A stretch of DNA of 64,000 bases from Mesorhizobium helmanticense (GCF_003034915.1 NZ_PZJX01000027.1:1-64000), one strand, 5' to 3'. Positions 25,758-34,686 are shown, numbered from the stretch's first letter. The notes: generated by a model not told the origin, from the letters alone. Numbers and translations: made by a program.

Positions 25758-26321
25758 TCATTCGCCAGGTGCTTCCAATATCCGGTACACCGATGCTCGA
25801 CCCATGCCGAGGCGCTTCGCAATTTCGGTTGGACCCACTCCGTCGATATGGAGTTTGATGACTTCTCCCGACCTCGCTCGTGCAGTCGGCTTCCTGCCTT
25901 TGTATTTACCGTCGAGCTTCGCCTTCGCGATCCCTTCGCGCTGCCGCTCTAGCATCATCTCCCGCTCGAACTGGGCCATTGCGGCGAACATAGTGAGCAT
26001 CAACTTGCCGCTGGGGGATTTTGTATCAACTGACGCACCACCAAAATCCAAAATTCTGAGACCGACCTTCTTCTCCTCAAGTCGATCCACGATGGCTAGG
26101 AGATGAGAAGTCGAGCGGGCAAGGCGGTCAATCTTCGTCACAACCAGTGTGTCGCCCTCGCGTAGAAAGTCGAGCGAAGTCTCCAGCTCTTTGCGATGGC
26201 CAATCGAGGAGACCTGCTCTGAAAAAAGCTTCTCCACTCTGGCCTCGCGTAAATCGCGCTGCTGCGCCAGGAGCCCGGCATCCTGTTCGGCCGTAGAAGT
26301 TCTCGCATAACCGACTAGCAT
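25758..26321 (-). CDS. Serine recombinase, resolvase/invertase family
   Basis: From the ATG at 26321 the protein has 187 aa. The catalytic domain shows 'VGYARTSTAEQ' with nucleophile Ser9, 'TKIDRLARS' and 'GKLMLTMFAAMAQFEREM', all standard for small serine recombinases. The C terminus is a short helix-turn-helix ('GVGPTEIAKRLGMGRASVYR'). Such enzymes resolve or invert DNA; no cognate res or inversion repeat is obvious nearby. It may be a relic of a transposon that brought in this part of the island. Confidence 0.92.
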   Translation of the reverse strand: MLVGYARTSTAEQDAGLLAQQRDLREARVEKLFSEQVSSIGHRKELETSLDFLREGDTLVVTKIDRLARSTSHLLAIVDRLEEKKVGLRILDFGGASVDTKSPSGKLMLTMFAAMAQFEREMMLERQREGIAKAKLDGKYKGRKPTARARSGEVIKLHIDGVGPTEIAKRLGMGRASVYRILEAPGE

Positions 26322-26566
26322 CGAATTCGCCCCAGTGACATTCAGGACATAATGAGACAATTGTCTCAAAAGTCAAATGATATGTATATGAGACGTCGAT
26401 CGTTGATCTTTTGAACGTCTCACTAGCGCGAGCTCGTGTGAGAAAAGGGAAACCGCCTGTCTCAGGGTGCTCGGCCTGCAAAGCCATTCTTGAGGATGTT
26501 CGGTTGGTTTGTTGCGCTCCAAGGACGAGGTCGATACACACTCTTCAACTGGGCGGGGTAAAATTT

Positions 26567-27556
26567 ATGAATGCAGTTAGATCAGCTGCGGCATTCCTTA
26601 TGCTAGTGCCTTCATTGGCATCTGCGGAGGCATTTGACTGGGCGGCACAACTACAAAAATCGCCCCGCGCTGTGCAGGCCGCCCTCGGCGCAAGCGCGCG
26701 TTGCAGTACCGCAAGCCATTCTGTCCCCGTTAAGTTTATTGACCAAAACACCACGGTTCGAGCGGACTTATTCGATCCAATCGAGAATACGAACCCGAAA
26801 CAATACTTTTGGTCGGTAGGCGGCGAAGAGGACCTTTCCATCGACCGGGATGACGAGCGGCGTTACGTCGCTGATACGATAAGCGTCCTAAACTGCATCC
26901 TCGGTCGAGAAGCGACTGTTACCGCCTATACGTTCGATAACAGGATTTTTCGGATACAACTAGCATTCGACCGCTGCGCTTCGCGAGAGGAGAAAACGAG
27001 CCAAGTTCTCAGCACCCCGGAAAAGCCATTTACATACCGGGAGTGCGATGGATTTGACCCCGATGAAAAGGACTATGACGAGGCCATATTCCAGACAATC
27101 AAGGCTCGCAACACTTACGGGTACAACAGTCAGGGCCGCCCTGGGATATTCGATTTCCGCTGGAATGGACATGTTCGCGGCGAGTACAAAGGCGCTGAGG
27201 AAAATGCTCTGTTTGGCTTCTCCTGTAGTGTTGACCGCCCGACAGGGGCTAGACAAGTGATCCTTGATGACGAGCCCTATCGCTGTCTGATCGACGTTGA
27301 CAACGCAGACCTTTCGCATTGGTCTTCGACTGCTATGTACGAATTCCTTACCCCGGGGGTCATCTTCGACAGTGTCGCGAAACGGTTGACTGCAAAGAGA
27401 GTGTTTATCGATATGCCCGCCGAAAGCCTCGCCGCCAAATCTATGTGGCCTGGGCTTGGAGCTATGCTCGACGCCGTCAAGTCGGAAATTTCCACGCGCC
27501 TGGCGGAAAAGGTTTCGACCGAGGGAGCTGTGTCGAAAATCCTCGGCGCGCCGTAA
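26567..27556 (+). CDS. Secreted hypothetical protein
   Basis: The ATG at 26567 gives 329 aa beginning with a clear Sec signal ('AAAFLMLVPSLASAEAF', cleavage near Ala23); the in-frame extension upstream would bury it and is rejected. The mature protein has several cysteines that could form disulfides and no family I recognise. It is convergent with another signal-peptide protein (27576-28307), 19 bp between stops. Function unknown; periplasmic location follows from the signal. Confidence 0.65.
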   Translation: MNAVRSAAAFLMLVPSLASAEAFDWAAQLQKSPRAVQAALGASARCSTASHSVPVKFIDQNTTVRADLFDPIENTNPKQYFWSVGGEEDLSIDRDDERRYVADTISVLNCILGREATVTAYTFDNRIFRIQLAFDRCASREEKTSQVLSTPEKPFTYRECDGFDPDEKDYDEAIFQTIKARNTYGYNSQGRPGIFDFRWNGHVRGEYKGAEENALFGFSCSVDRPTGARQVILDDEPYRCLIDVDNADLSHWSSTAMYEFLTPGVIFDSVAKRLTAKRVFIDMPAESLAAKSMWPGLGAMLDAVKSEISTRLAEKVSTEGAVSKILGAP

Positions 27557-27575
27557 TCGTGCTAAGCCATAAGCC

Positions 27576-28307
27576 TCAATCAACCTGATCCCGTATCTTT
27601 GAATAGTCGGCAAGTGGCATGCTTCCCATATAGACGCCCAGCGGGACGGTCTCCTCGCCAGAGGCAATCGCGTTTGCGCCGGCAACTCGCGCTTTGGCCT
27701 CACCATCATATGGTATTGCAATCGCAGTGCCGCCTTGCTGGCCAACCAGATACACATCTGGATCAGTCTCGGCGGTGAATGCCTTCATCTTACACCCAAC
27801 GAAGCGGTAGCCGTCGACTTCCGCCTTTCGACAACTCACCACGCTGTATTTGTCCGGGTCGAAGAAAGCGTCGTGCCCTGAGCGCAGTCGTGCGAGGTAT
27901 TCGAGCTCGACTGCATCCCGCACTCTGTCGACCTGGCCGTCGGTAACATTCGACACGCCTTCCAATTTGATTTCGACTAGTCCACTTGCCTTGCTTTCAC
28001 ATACGCTGCCCCATTGGTTCTCTGCAGCCGCGACGGTCCAATCGTCGCGCGGTACGCCCAACGCTTTGGTCAGTTTGTCGTCGACCTTCTTGACGCGCTT
28101 TTCGATCCAAGCCCGGCGCTTATCCCATTTGCCGTCGGAACCGTCTTCGGCGAACTGCTTGTTCGCCTGGCTCCTGATCACGTCATACTGCTGGATCGTG
28201 TCGCAGTATCCTGGAGGGGGTGCAGCGCCTAGCGCAGTGGCCGCCCGTGAGACGTCGACCAAGTTCGCAGCAACAAGCGCAATCCCGAAGCCCAGTTTCA
28301 GCGTCAT
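27576..28307 (-). CDS. Secreted hypothetical protein
   Basis: The 243-aa protein opens with a signal-like stretch ('LGFGIALVAANLVDVSRAAT') and continues with a charged helical part ('DKRRAWIEKRVKKVDDKL'). Six or so cysteines are spread along the mature region. No family is recognised. It faces the secreted protein at 26567-27556 tail to tail, and both lie between the serine recombinase and the XRE regulator. They may form an envelope-associated pair, which is inference from position only. Confidence 0.6.
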   Translation of the reverse strand: MTLKLGFGIALVAANLVDVSRAATALGAAPPPGYCDTIQQYDVIRSQANKQFAEDGSDGKWDKRRAWIEKRVKKVDDKLTKALGVPRDDWTVAAAENQWGSVCESKASGLVEIKLEGVSNVTDGQVDRVRDAVELEYLARLRSGHDAFFDPDKYSVVSCRKAEVDGYRFVGCKMKAFTAETDPDVYLVGQQGGTAIAIPYDGEAKARVAGANAIASGEETVPLGVYMGSMPLADYSKIRDQVD

Positions 28308-28386
28308 ATGTCAGCCCCCGAATGAGCCGGACTGCTAGCCCGGAATTATCTCAAGATACCGATTTATAGTACGGAAATCAAATGTT

Positions 28387-28441
28387 TGCACGTATCTATG
28401 GTCGGTTCATCGCACGTAAAACCGCCTCCATGATACGTGCA
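28387..28441. promoter_or_regulatory. Inverted-repeat operator overlapping the XRE gene start
   Basis: TGCACGTATC (28387-28396) and its exact complement GATACGTGCA (28432-28441) are 45 bp apart centre to centre. A third half-site GCACGTA lies at 28412. The right arm includes the first base of the ATG of the XRE gene, which suggests autoregulation by that protein. Confidence 0.6.
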
Positions 28442-28776
28442 TGGGTTTGAAAGAAGCATTTGGAAATCGGATCAAGTCGTTGCGCCGACAGCGTGGCTTG
28501 ACGCAAGACGCCTTGGCTTTCCGGGCCGAGAGGGCAGTAGATACCATCTCGCTGATTGAGCGTGGCGTAAACTGGCCAAACGCAGAGACGGTTGAGAAGC
28601 TGGCCGAGGCACTGGGCGCTACCATCAACGAACTGTTTGACGATTTGCCTGTCGCATCAACCGATGACGGAGAAGATCAGTTGGCGGTCGGTAAGGACCT
28701 ACTGAAACAGCTAGACGACAAGGAATTGGCTCTGGCGCTGGTCATGTTAAATGCACTTCTCCAAAACAAGCAGTAA
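28441..28776 (+). CDS. XRE-family helix-turn-helix regulator
   Basis: The 111-aa protein has an N-terminal XRE/Cro HTH ('IKSLRRQRGLTQDALAFRAE' then 'SLIERGVNWPNAETVEKLAEAL') and a short acidic/helical tail that may dimerise. No Shine-Dalgarno sequence is visible before the ATG, whose first base lies in an inverted repeat, so the transcript may be leaderless or the start may be tightly repressed. It is a candidate controller of the flanking island genes or of excision. Confidence 0.85.
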   Translation: MGLKEAFGNRIKSLRRQRGLTQDALAFRAERAVDTISLIERGVNWPNAETVEKLAEALGATINELFDDLPVASTDDGEDQLAVGKDLLKQLDDKELALALVMLNALLQNKQ

Positions 28777-28821
28777 TGCCCGCCCTTAATGACTTGCATA
28801 ATCGTCACTCTGTACCCGGGT

Positions 28822-29433
28822 TCATGGTCGTCCGGGTTGCGTTGAGCCCCCCATGGCAGGAGAGTGTCGCAGTTGATTGATTACCCCAGAAAATCTTGAA
28901 TGAACGCTTCTCGCGCCCCATGCACCTGAGGTTAGCACGCCTCTTCTCACGAGATGCTCGATCAAGCCTGCATCCGGTCCACTGATACCCGCATAGCTGC
29001 CGAGCGAGATGATCAAGCTCATGACGCGCTCCTTCGTGCCAGCGTCACCTTCCCAGGCTGCAAAGGCCTCGAAGAAGTCTGCCGCATCGCTTAAACGAAA
29101 CGGTCGAGATTGCGCTGGAATTAGGTACTGTCTCTGCTTGTTGAGCTGCTCGGCCGCATGGGTGGTCGTCTGTTCAAGCCAAGAGATGATTTGGTTCAGA
29201 TCTTCCGATGTATGAGTGCCGCCGATGTGGGATGAGTGCGTGCTGAGATTGTGCCGTACTTCGAAGCGAATGCGCGCGCTAGTTTTGGCGTACACGACCA
29301 GGGTGACCCCCTTTATCAAAGGTTTGGTCACAACCAAGCTGTTTCCTCTTCTTGAATGCGAAGTCGGTGGCCCGTACGACATCATTTTGAAAGCGGACCC
29401 TCTCATCAGCTCACGGTCGGCTAGAGCCCGCAT
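28822..29433 (-). CDS. Hypothetical protein, second gene of an island pair
   Basis: The 203-aa product has no recognised domain. It has a beta-rich first half ('NSLVVTKPLIKGVTLVVYAK') and a helical second half. The start at 29433 overlaps the preceding gene by 13 bp, so the two are probably translated together. A function cannot be assigned. Confidence 0.55.
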   Translation of the reverse strand: MRALADRELMRGSAFKMMSYGPPTSHSRRGNSLVVTKPLIKGVTLVVYAKTSARIRFEVRHNLSTHSSHIGGTHTSEDLNQIISWLEQTTTHAAEQLNKQRQYLIPAQSRPFRLSDAADFFEAFAAWEGDAGTKERVMSLIISLGSYAGISGPDAGLIEHLVRRGVLTSGAWGARSVHSRFSGVINQLRHSPAMGGSTQPGRP

Positions 29434-30191
29434 ATAGCTATGGGGATCATCAGAGGCCGCTCCCAGTAGGTCTCAACGGAAGACAGGTTGTAGGTCGGCT
29501 GACCTCTTAGCGATGCGTGTAGGACAGCCTGTGAGACTTCTTCTATCCGCGAATTTAGGAATTCGAATGCTTTGCGGATATACGCGCCCTCATGAGCTCT
29601 GTAGATCGAAGGGCTCAACATGCGGAGCTTTCTGCGCTCAACAATGCAGTTGTCATTGTTGTCGAGGATGTGTTCACCGTCTGAATTCTGACGAAGGTCC
29701 CGTGTCAGCAGAGATCGGGCCGTCAGATCCAATGGCTGACCGCTTCTTAAGCCCCGTATCAGGGCGCTATCGATGTGATGGTGGCGTACGAACCTTGTAG
29801 GGTTGAGCGACAGATCAGCGCTGATTTGGAACACGGTAGGTCCGTAATCTGGTCTTGTCCTACGCAAGAGCAATGTGCCCCCTAAGAGCGATAGTCCAGG
29901 GGGCGTCCTGTAATGAGTGTTCGCGCTGGATAATAGCTTAACGCTGTTTCGATAGCCCAGCGGGCTTTGAGCTGCGTTGAACGACGGGCCCTCTTCTGCG
30001 AATACGACAGGGACCGCGTAGTCCCCTCTGCCAGAGAGTGTTTCTACGAGTATCCTGCCATCAAGATCGTTGCCCAGGAGCCGGAGGCCGGTCCACCCTA
30101 TTTCAATCTTGTCATGTCGTGCGGTATCGATGAGAAACTCGGTGTCATCAGACACGCTTCCGATGATGTTAGCCAGAATGGGGTATACCAT
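29421..30191 (-). CDS. Hypothetical protein, first gene of an island pair
   Basis: The frame is open much further upstream but that part overlaps the integrase gene in another frame, so I take the ATG at 30191, giving 256 aa. Ribosome site is weak and a non-ATG start slightly upstream is possible. The sequence is a mixed beta/helix protein ('GGTLLLRRTRPDYGPTVFQI', then a helical 'AYIRKAFEFLNSRIEEVSQA'). No family is recognised. It lies 73 bp after the integrase stop and overlaps the next gene, so it may be in the integrase transcription unit. Confidence 0.55.
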   Translation of the reverse strand: MVYPILANIIGSVSDDTEFLIDTARHDKIEIGWTGLRLLGNDLDGRILVETLSGRGDYAVPVVFAEEGPSFNAAQSPLGYRNSVKLLSSANTHYRTPPGLSLLGGTLLLRRTRPDYGPTVFQISADLSLNPTRFVRHHHIDSALIRGLRSGQPLDLTARSLLTRDLRQNSDGEHILDNNDNCIVERRKLRMLSPSIYRAHEGAYIRKAFEFLNSRIEEVSQAVLHASLRGQPTYNLSSVETYWERPLMIPIAICGL

Positions 30192-30264
30192 GTAGAAACG
30201 CTGTGACGCCTTGTTGCCAATGCGGCATCGTAGCGTGCCAGTCTTTCGAAAGGCTGACTTGTCG

Positions 30265-32091
30265 TCAGCTACCTGTACCGCCGATCCGGGCAGCGTTTGC
30301 GACGAGATGGTCCAGATCCAGTCCGTCGTACTGGACGCGCTCGACGGCGTCATGCAGGCGCTTGATCGTCTGCCCCTGGCCATAGCGGCTGTCCATACTG
30401 GCCTGTGCGCTCCATCCGTTGATTGCGTCGCGAAGTTCACGGTCGACCGACGCGTTGCGAAGGGCGTCGTTGAAGTTGTTTCGAAAGCTATGGAATACGC
30501 GCCGCCGCGACTTCCACACTCCCGCGAACTTGGCATTGCTGGCGAACCTCTTGGAATAGACATCGGACGGCTTTTCGCCCTTTCTAGCGAGAGCCTCAGG
30601 GAACAATCTGTCGTGCGCTGAGCCGTCAACCCAGCGAAGAAAGCCCATGGCAATCAGCTGGTGATGCAGTGGAATGTTACGAACGGCATTGCCGGTCTTG
30701 AGGCGCTTCTCAAAGCCCGTTCCACTATAGTCTCCGTGCTCTTGGTCCGTCACTTGAATGAACGGAATGTTGTCGATTGACCGACGGATGTCTGCCTTCT
30801 CCAACTGCAAGATCTCGTTCATTCGCATGCCGGTCCAGAGGGCCAAGATTGGAGCCCAGTAGCGATGGCGCATGGGCAGGTTCGGTCCTGGGGTGTGACA
30901 GCCGTTTTCGTCGTCGATGCAACCTACAAACAGCGGAAGTGAAAACAGCTTGTTCAGGTCGGAGACGCTGAACGGTTCATAGGTGTTCCCCTTTGCTATG
31001 AACTTTTTCATGCGGGGTATGGCCACCTTTATGCCGTCCCACGGGTTCTTAGCGATCCAGCCTTCCTGCTTGGCGAGGTCGAAGGCGCTTTTCAGGATGG
31101 CAACGTGTTTCTGGGCTTCAGCATGCCGATCGGCGTACGCGCCTGTCTTAACGCGAAACAGTTCAGCAGCCTTCTCAAGCGTTAAATTCGGATAGTGTTG
31201 AGCCGCATGTGAGGGAACCTTCGGAAGAAAGTCCATCAGCTCACGGCACCTATTACGATCGATATCGCCCAACGGGAGCGCGCCAATCTGCTCTTCCAGG
31301 ACACGGAATGGGATGCGGTATTGAGATGACCGTGATCGAGTGACCTCGGTTTTCGTCCCGAGGAAAAGTTCCTTCAGATCGGCGATCGTCTTGGTGATTG
31401 CCATGTCGCTAGCTGGCAGCGGCTGGGACGGTGCACTCTCGGCATTGGCAAAGAAATCGTCTCGGATCGGAGCCAGTGTACCCAGGTTCAAAGAAAGGTA
31501 TCTTCGATTGGCGAGTTCTAGATCGGCACGTTCTATGAGACGACAAAGAAGTTGAAACGTCTTGTGGCGTCCGAGGCTGCTTGGCCACCTGTCTGGTGAA
31601 AGTTGATCAGCCTGGGAACGGGATACAATGCCGTGTCTGACGAGCAGTTCCAGCGCCTTCGGATCAGTGGTGACCTCAGCCCCGGACGCCACACGCAGCG
31701 CCACGGAAGCGGCTTCTCCCGCATCAGATAACAGATCGGCGAAATCAGGATCGTCTTGAAGTCCGAAGTAGTCACCCCGAAGCAGATTAGCCTGGTGTCG
31801 TTCCAAAAAGTAGGAGAGCGCGATCTGGCGCGCATTCGTTAAGCTCAGGTTGAGTTCGTTCTCAGCTTCAGAAGGGCGACCAGCAGTTGATGCTAGCGCT
31901 TTGAACTTTTGCAATTCACCATCGGTCCTCAGAGCGAACAGGTTGCCCTGCCTCCAGATCTCAGCAGCTCCTTTGCTATGCACTCGTTCCACGAAAGCGG
32001 TCTTGCCCGCCACGGAATGCAATCGCGCCGGAATGTTGCGCTTGAACTTCTGGTCGCCTGGCTTACCAACCAAATAACGAATTTTCGCCAT
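30265..32091 (-). CDS. Tyrosine recombinase / island integrase
   Basis: From the ATG at 32091 (GGAAGA upstream) the protein has 608 aa. The catalytic domain contains Arg in 'LWTGMRMNEILQL', the His-x-x-Arg box 'FHSFRNNFND' and the terminal Tyr in 'SRYGQG'. The long N-terminal half would be arm- and core-binding. It sits 100 bp from the tRNA at one island end, as expected for the enzyme that integrates it. A longer frame to 32160 would run through the GGTACC arm sites and has no ribosome site. Confidence 0.9.
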   Translation of the reverse strand: MAKIRYLVGKPGDQKFKRNIPARLHSVAGKTAFVERVHSKGAAEIWRQGNLFALRTDGELQKFKALASTAGRPSEAENELNLSLTNARQIALSYFLERHQANLLRGDYFGLQDDPDFADLLSDAGEAASVALRVASGAEVTTDPKALELLVRHGIVSRSQADQLSPDRWPSSLGRHKTFQLLCRLIERADLELANRRYLSLNLGTLAPIRDDFFANAESAPSQPLPASDMAITKTIADLKELFLGTKTEVTRSRSSQYRIPFRVLEEQIGALPLGDIDRNRCRELMDFLPKVPSHAAQHYPNLTLEKAAELFRVKTGAYADRHAEAQKHVAILKSAFDLAKQEGWIAKNPWDGIKVAIPRMKKFIAKGNTYEPFSVSDLNKLFSLPLFVGCIDDENGCHTPGPNLPMRHRYWAPILALWTGMRMNEILQLEKADIRRSIDNIPFIQVTDQEHGDYSGTGFEKRLKTGNAVRNIPLHHQLIAMGFLRWVDGSAHDRLFPEALARKGEKPSDVYSKRFASNAKFAGVWKSRRRVFHSFRNNFNDALRNASVDRELRDAINGWSAQASMDSRYGQGQTIKRLHDAVERVQYDGLDLDHLVANAARIGGTGS

Positions 32092-32101
32092 GTCTTCCAT
32101 C

Positions 32102-32127
32102 CCGAAAAGGTACCAAAGAAAGGTACC
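32102..32127. repeat. Putative recombinase arm-type site, right end
   Basis: CCGAAAAGGTACCAAA (32102-32117) is identical to 9697-9712, and a second GGTACC lies at 32122. The sites lie just upstream of the integrase start, so they could also let the integrase regulate its own gene. Confidence 0.55.
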
Positions 32128-32192
32128 AACTGCGAGCGAAAAGACGTTCAAAACCAGCAACTTGCTGAGATATCAACCCCTTAGTAAGGGGC

Positions 32193-32209
32193 TGGTAGCG
32201 GGAGAGGGA
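32193..32209. repeat. Attachment-site repeat within the tRNA 3' end
   Basis: This 17-bp copy matches 9622-9638 and forms the acceptor end of the tRNA gene. Because the island supplies an identical 3' end, the tRNA stays functional after integration. Confidence 0.88.
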
Positions 32210-32269
32210 CTTGAACCCCCGACCCCAGGATTATGATTCCCGTGCTCTAACCAACTGAGCTACCCCGCC
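32193..32269 (-). tRNA. tRNA-Met (anticodon CAU)
   Basis: The 77-nt gene folds as a complete cloverleaf with CCA encoded. The acceptor stem starts GGCGGGG, the D arm contains AGCTCAGTTGGTTAGAGC, the anticodon stem CGGGA/TCCTG holds the loop ATCATAA with anticodon CAT, and the T arm contains GGTTCAAGTCC. It resembles elongator tRNA-Met. A tRNA-Ile2 with lysidine-modified CAU cannot be excluded from the gene alone. Confidence 0.9.
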
Positions 32270-32508
32270 AAGGCGGCGAAAGGCCCGAAATCCGCCTCAA
32301 ATCGAAAGGCATGTCGAGGCATTCGCCAAGGTCGCGCGGATATAAGGTTGGGACACCAAGCCTGTCAAGCATCGATGCAGCCGGCATGCCGTCATATTGG
32401 GGGTCTCCGAAATGCTTTGCCGGGCAGACATTTGAGCTGAGCTACCGGGGTTGAGTTCGACGAGGCACGTCGCTATGTCTCGGCCACGAAAGTCATGGTC
32501 TGAAATTG

Positions 32509-33474
32509 ATGAAACCGCGCATTGCAGTCCTCGGTTGCGGATACTGGGGCAGCAACCACATCCGCACCCTGAAGGCGCTCGGAGCGCTGCACGCGGTTTC
32601 GGACGCCAACCCTGCCCGCGCCGAAGGGTTCGCCAGCGAGCAGGATTGCCTGGCGATCGAGCCCGAGGCGCTGTTTGGCCGCAAAGATGTCGATGCCATC
32701 GTCATGGCGCTGCCGCCGCAGTTCCACGCCGACATGGCGGTACGCGCCGTCGAGGGCGGCAAGGATGTGCTGGTGGAAAAGCCGATCGCGCTGACAGTGG
32801 CCGATGCCGAGCGCTCGGTGCAGGCGGCGGCCGACAATGGCCGCGTCTTCATGGTCGGCCATGTGCTGCGTTTTCATCCCGCTTTCGAGACGCTGAAGGC
32901 GCTGATCGACAATGGCGAGCTCGGCGAGGTGCGCTACATCCACTCGCACCGGCTCGGGCTTGGCAAGTTCCATACCGAAAACGACGCGTTGTGGGATCTT
33001 GCGCCGCACGATCTGTCGATGATCCTGGCGATCACCGGCTCGGAGCCGGTCGAGGTGCGTGGCGAAGGGGCTGCCCTGCTCGACAGGCTCAGCGACTTCG
33101 CGCATCTGCACATGCGCTTTCCCAATGGCTTGCGCAGCCATCTCTTCGCCTCGCGGCTCAATCCTTACCGCGAGCGGCGGCTGACCGTGGTCGGCACCAA
33201 GGCGATGGCGGTGTTCGACGATGTCGAGCCGTGGGAGCGCAAGCTCGCCGTCTACCGCCACGCGGTATGGCAAGACAGCGGCCAATGGGCCTTCACCGCC
33301 AACGAGCCGTCCTATGTGGCGGTCGGGGAGGGCATGCCGCTGACGCGGGAGCTTGAGCATTTCATCCAGTGCATCGAGACGCGGGCGGAACCCCGCACCA
33401 GCGGCGAGGAAGCCATCAGGGTGCTGCGCATCCTGACCGCCGGCACGGTCGCCCATACCGGATCGCCTTCCTGA
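32509..33474 (+). CDS. Gfo/Idh/MocA-family oxidoreductase
   Basis: The 321-aa protein starts with a Rossmann fold ('IAVLGCGYWGSNH', GxGxxG) and has the family motif 'VLVEKPIALT', whose Lys is usual at the active site, plus 'DLAPHDLSMI'. These enzymes oxidise or epimerise sugars or aminosugars with NAD(P). Substrate cannot be read; the 'YWGSNH' opening occurs in nucleotide-sugar 3-dehydrogenases such as WlbA. The ATG at 32509 is preferred to the adjoining TTG; ribosome site is weak. It is the first chromosomal gene beyond the tRNA and converges with mnmA. Confidence 0.88.
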   Translation: MKPRIAVLGCGYWGSNHIRTLKALGALHAVSDANPARAEGFASEQDCLAIEPEALFGRKDVDAIVMALPPQFHADMAVRAVEGGKDVLVEKPIALTVADAERSVQAAADNGRVFMVGHVLRFHPAFETLKALIDNGELGEVRYIHSHRLGLGKFHTENDALWDLAPHDLSMILAITGSEPVEVRGEGAALLDRLSDFAHLHMRFPNGLRSHLFASRLNPYRERRLTVVGTKAMAVFDDVEPWERKLAVYRHAVWQDSGQWAFTANEPSYVAVGEGMPLTRELEHFIQCIETRAEPRTSGEEAIRVLRILTAGTVAHTGSPS

Positions 33475-33495
33475 GAGAAAAGCGGCGGTGCCGCC

Positions 33496-34686
33496 CTATT
33501 CGGCGGGAACCTGCGCCGGCCGGGCGGCAAGCCGGTTCAGCATCGCCTCGGCCTCGGCGCCGCGCTCGGAACGCTCGATGAAGCCGCCGCCCAACACGCG
33601 GGCTTCGTTGCCGTCGTCGGAATAGAGCACGCAGGCCTGGCCCGGCGCGATGCCGGATTCGCCGTCGACCAGTTCGACAAAGGTGCTGCCGGCCCGATGG
33701 TGCAATATCGCCGGGCGCGGCGGGCGCGTCGAGCGGACCTTGGCAAAGAGCTCCAGCCCGGCGGCCGGAATGTCGGACAGCGGGCCGTCGCCCAGCCAAT
33801 TCATGTTGCGCAGATAGATCTTGTGCGTCTCCAGCGCCTCGCGCGGACCAACGACGACGCGGGCACGATCGGCATCGAGATGGACAACGTAGAGCGGCTC
33901 GCCCGAAGCGATGCCGATGCCGCGGCGCTGGCCGATCGTATAGCGCAAAATGCCTTCATGGCGGCCGAGCACGCGGCCGTCGATATGGACGATGTCGCCC
34001 GGGTTGGCGGCGGCCGGCTTCAGCTTGGCGATGATGTCGGAATATTTGCCCTGCGGCACGAAGCAGATGTCCTGGCTGTCCTGCTTGGCGGCGACGTTAA
34101 GCCCCATTTCCTCGGCAATGGCGCGAACCTGCGGCTTCGACAGGCCGCCGAGCGGAAAGCGCAGATAGTCGATCTGTGCCTGTGTGGTGGCGAACAGGAA
34201 ATAGCTCTGGTCGCGATCCGCGTCGACCGGCCGGTAGAGAGCACGATGGACACCGTTGGCGCCGGAACGAATGTAGTGGCCGGTGGCCAACGCGTCGGCG
34301 CCGAGCTCCTGCGCCGTCGCTAGAAGGTCGGCGAACTTCACCGTCTGGTTGCAGGAGACGCAAGGGATCGGCGTTTCGCCGGCCACATAGCTTTCGGCGA
34401 ACGGGTCGATCACCGCCTTGCGGAAGCGCTCCTCGTAATTGAGCACATAATGCGGGATGCCAAGCGTCTCTGAAACGCGGCGGGCATCGTCGATGTCCTG
34501 GCCGGCGCAGCATGAGCCGGCCCGGTGCGTTGCCGCGCCGTGGTCGTAGAGCTGCAGCGTCACGCCGACGACATCATAGCCTTCATGCTTCAAAAGACCG
34601 GCGACAACGGACGAATCGACGCCGCCCGACATGGCAACGACGACGCGGGTGTTTTGCGGGCTTCCGGGAAGGTCGAGGCTGTTCAT
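33496..34686 (-). CDS. mnmA: tRNA-specific 2-thiouridylase MnmA
   Basis: The 396-aa enzyme has the PP-loop 'SGGVDSS' (20-26), the catalytic cysteine in '[11 protein letters not shown]' and the second cysteine in '[13 protein letters not shown]'. The C-terminal region has the expected beta-barrel ('[13 protein letters not shown]'). It adds sulfur to U34 of Lys, Glu and Gln tRNAs using ATP and a sulfur relay. The start at 34686 lies at the usual distance before the PP-loop; upstream frame is unsupported. Confidence 0.95.
   Translation of the reverse strand: MNSLDLPGSPQNTRVVVAMSGGVDSSVVAGLLKHEGYDVVGVTLQLYDHGAATHRAGSCCAGQDIDDARRVSETLGIPHYVLNYEERFRKAVIDPFAESYVAGETPIPCVSCNQTVKFADLLATAQELGADALATGHYIRSGANGVHRALYRPVDADRDQSYFLFATTQAQIDYLRFPLGGLSKPQVRAIAEEMGLNVAAKQDSQDICFVPQGKYSDIIAKLKPAAANPGDIVHIDGRVLGRHEGILRYTIGQRRGIGIASGEPLYVVHLDADRARVVVGPREALETHKIYLRNMNWLGDGPLSDIPAAGLELFAKVRSTRPPRPAILHHRAGSTFVELVDGESGIAPGQACVLYSDDGNEARVLGGGFIERSERGAEAEAMLNRLAARPAQVPAE

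Larger units (their letters stand above)
9622..32209. mobile_element. tRNA-integrated genomic island carrying a helicase/methyltransferase/ATPase defence module
   Basis: The island is bounded by a 17-bp direct repeat, TGGTAGCGGGAGAGGGA, at 9622-9638 and 32193-32209. The right copy is the 3' end of an intact tRNA gene. A tyrosine recombinase gene (30265-32091) reads away from the tRNA end, and a 16-bp repeat with GGTACC cores occurs just inside both ends. Base and codon use are visibly more AT-rich than in the flanks (for example 12500-13700 and 26500-28800). The cargo is an apparent defence island with no conjugation, replication or phage structural genes, so it is probably mobilised in trans or no longer mobile. 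Confidence 0.88.

Noticed and set aside
25750..28825. Shared 12-mer ACCCGGGTTCAT at 25750 and 28814 as a possible recombination site
   Set aside because: A 12-base match is expected many times by chance in 64 kb and there is no flanking symmetry.
30265..32160. Longer integrase start at 32160
   Set aside because: It would translate through the GGTACC arm sites and lacks a ribosome site; ATG 32091 has GGAAGA.
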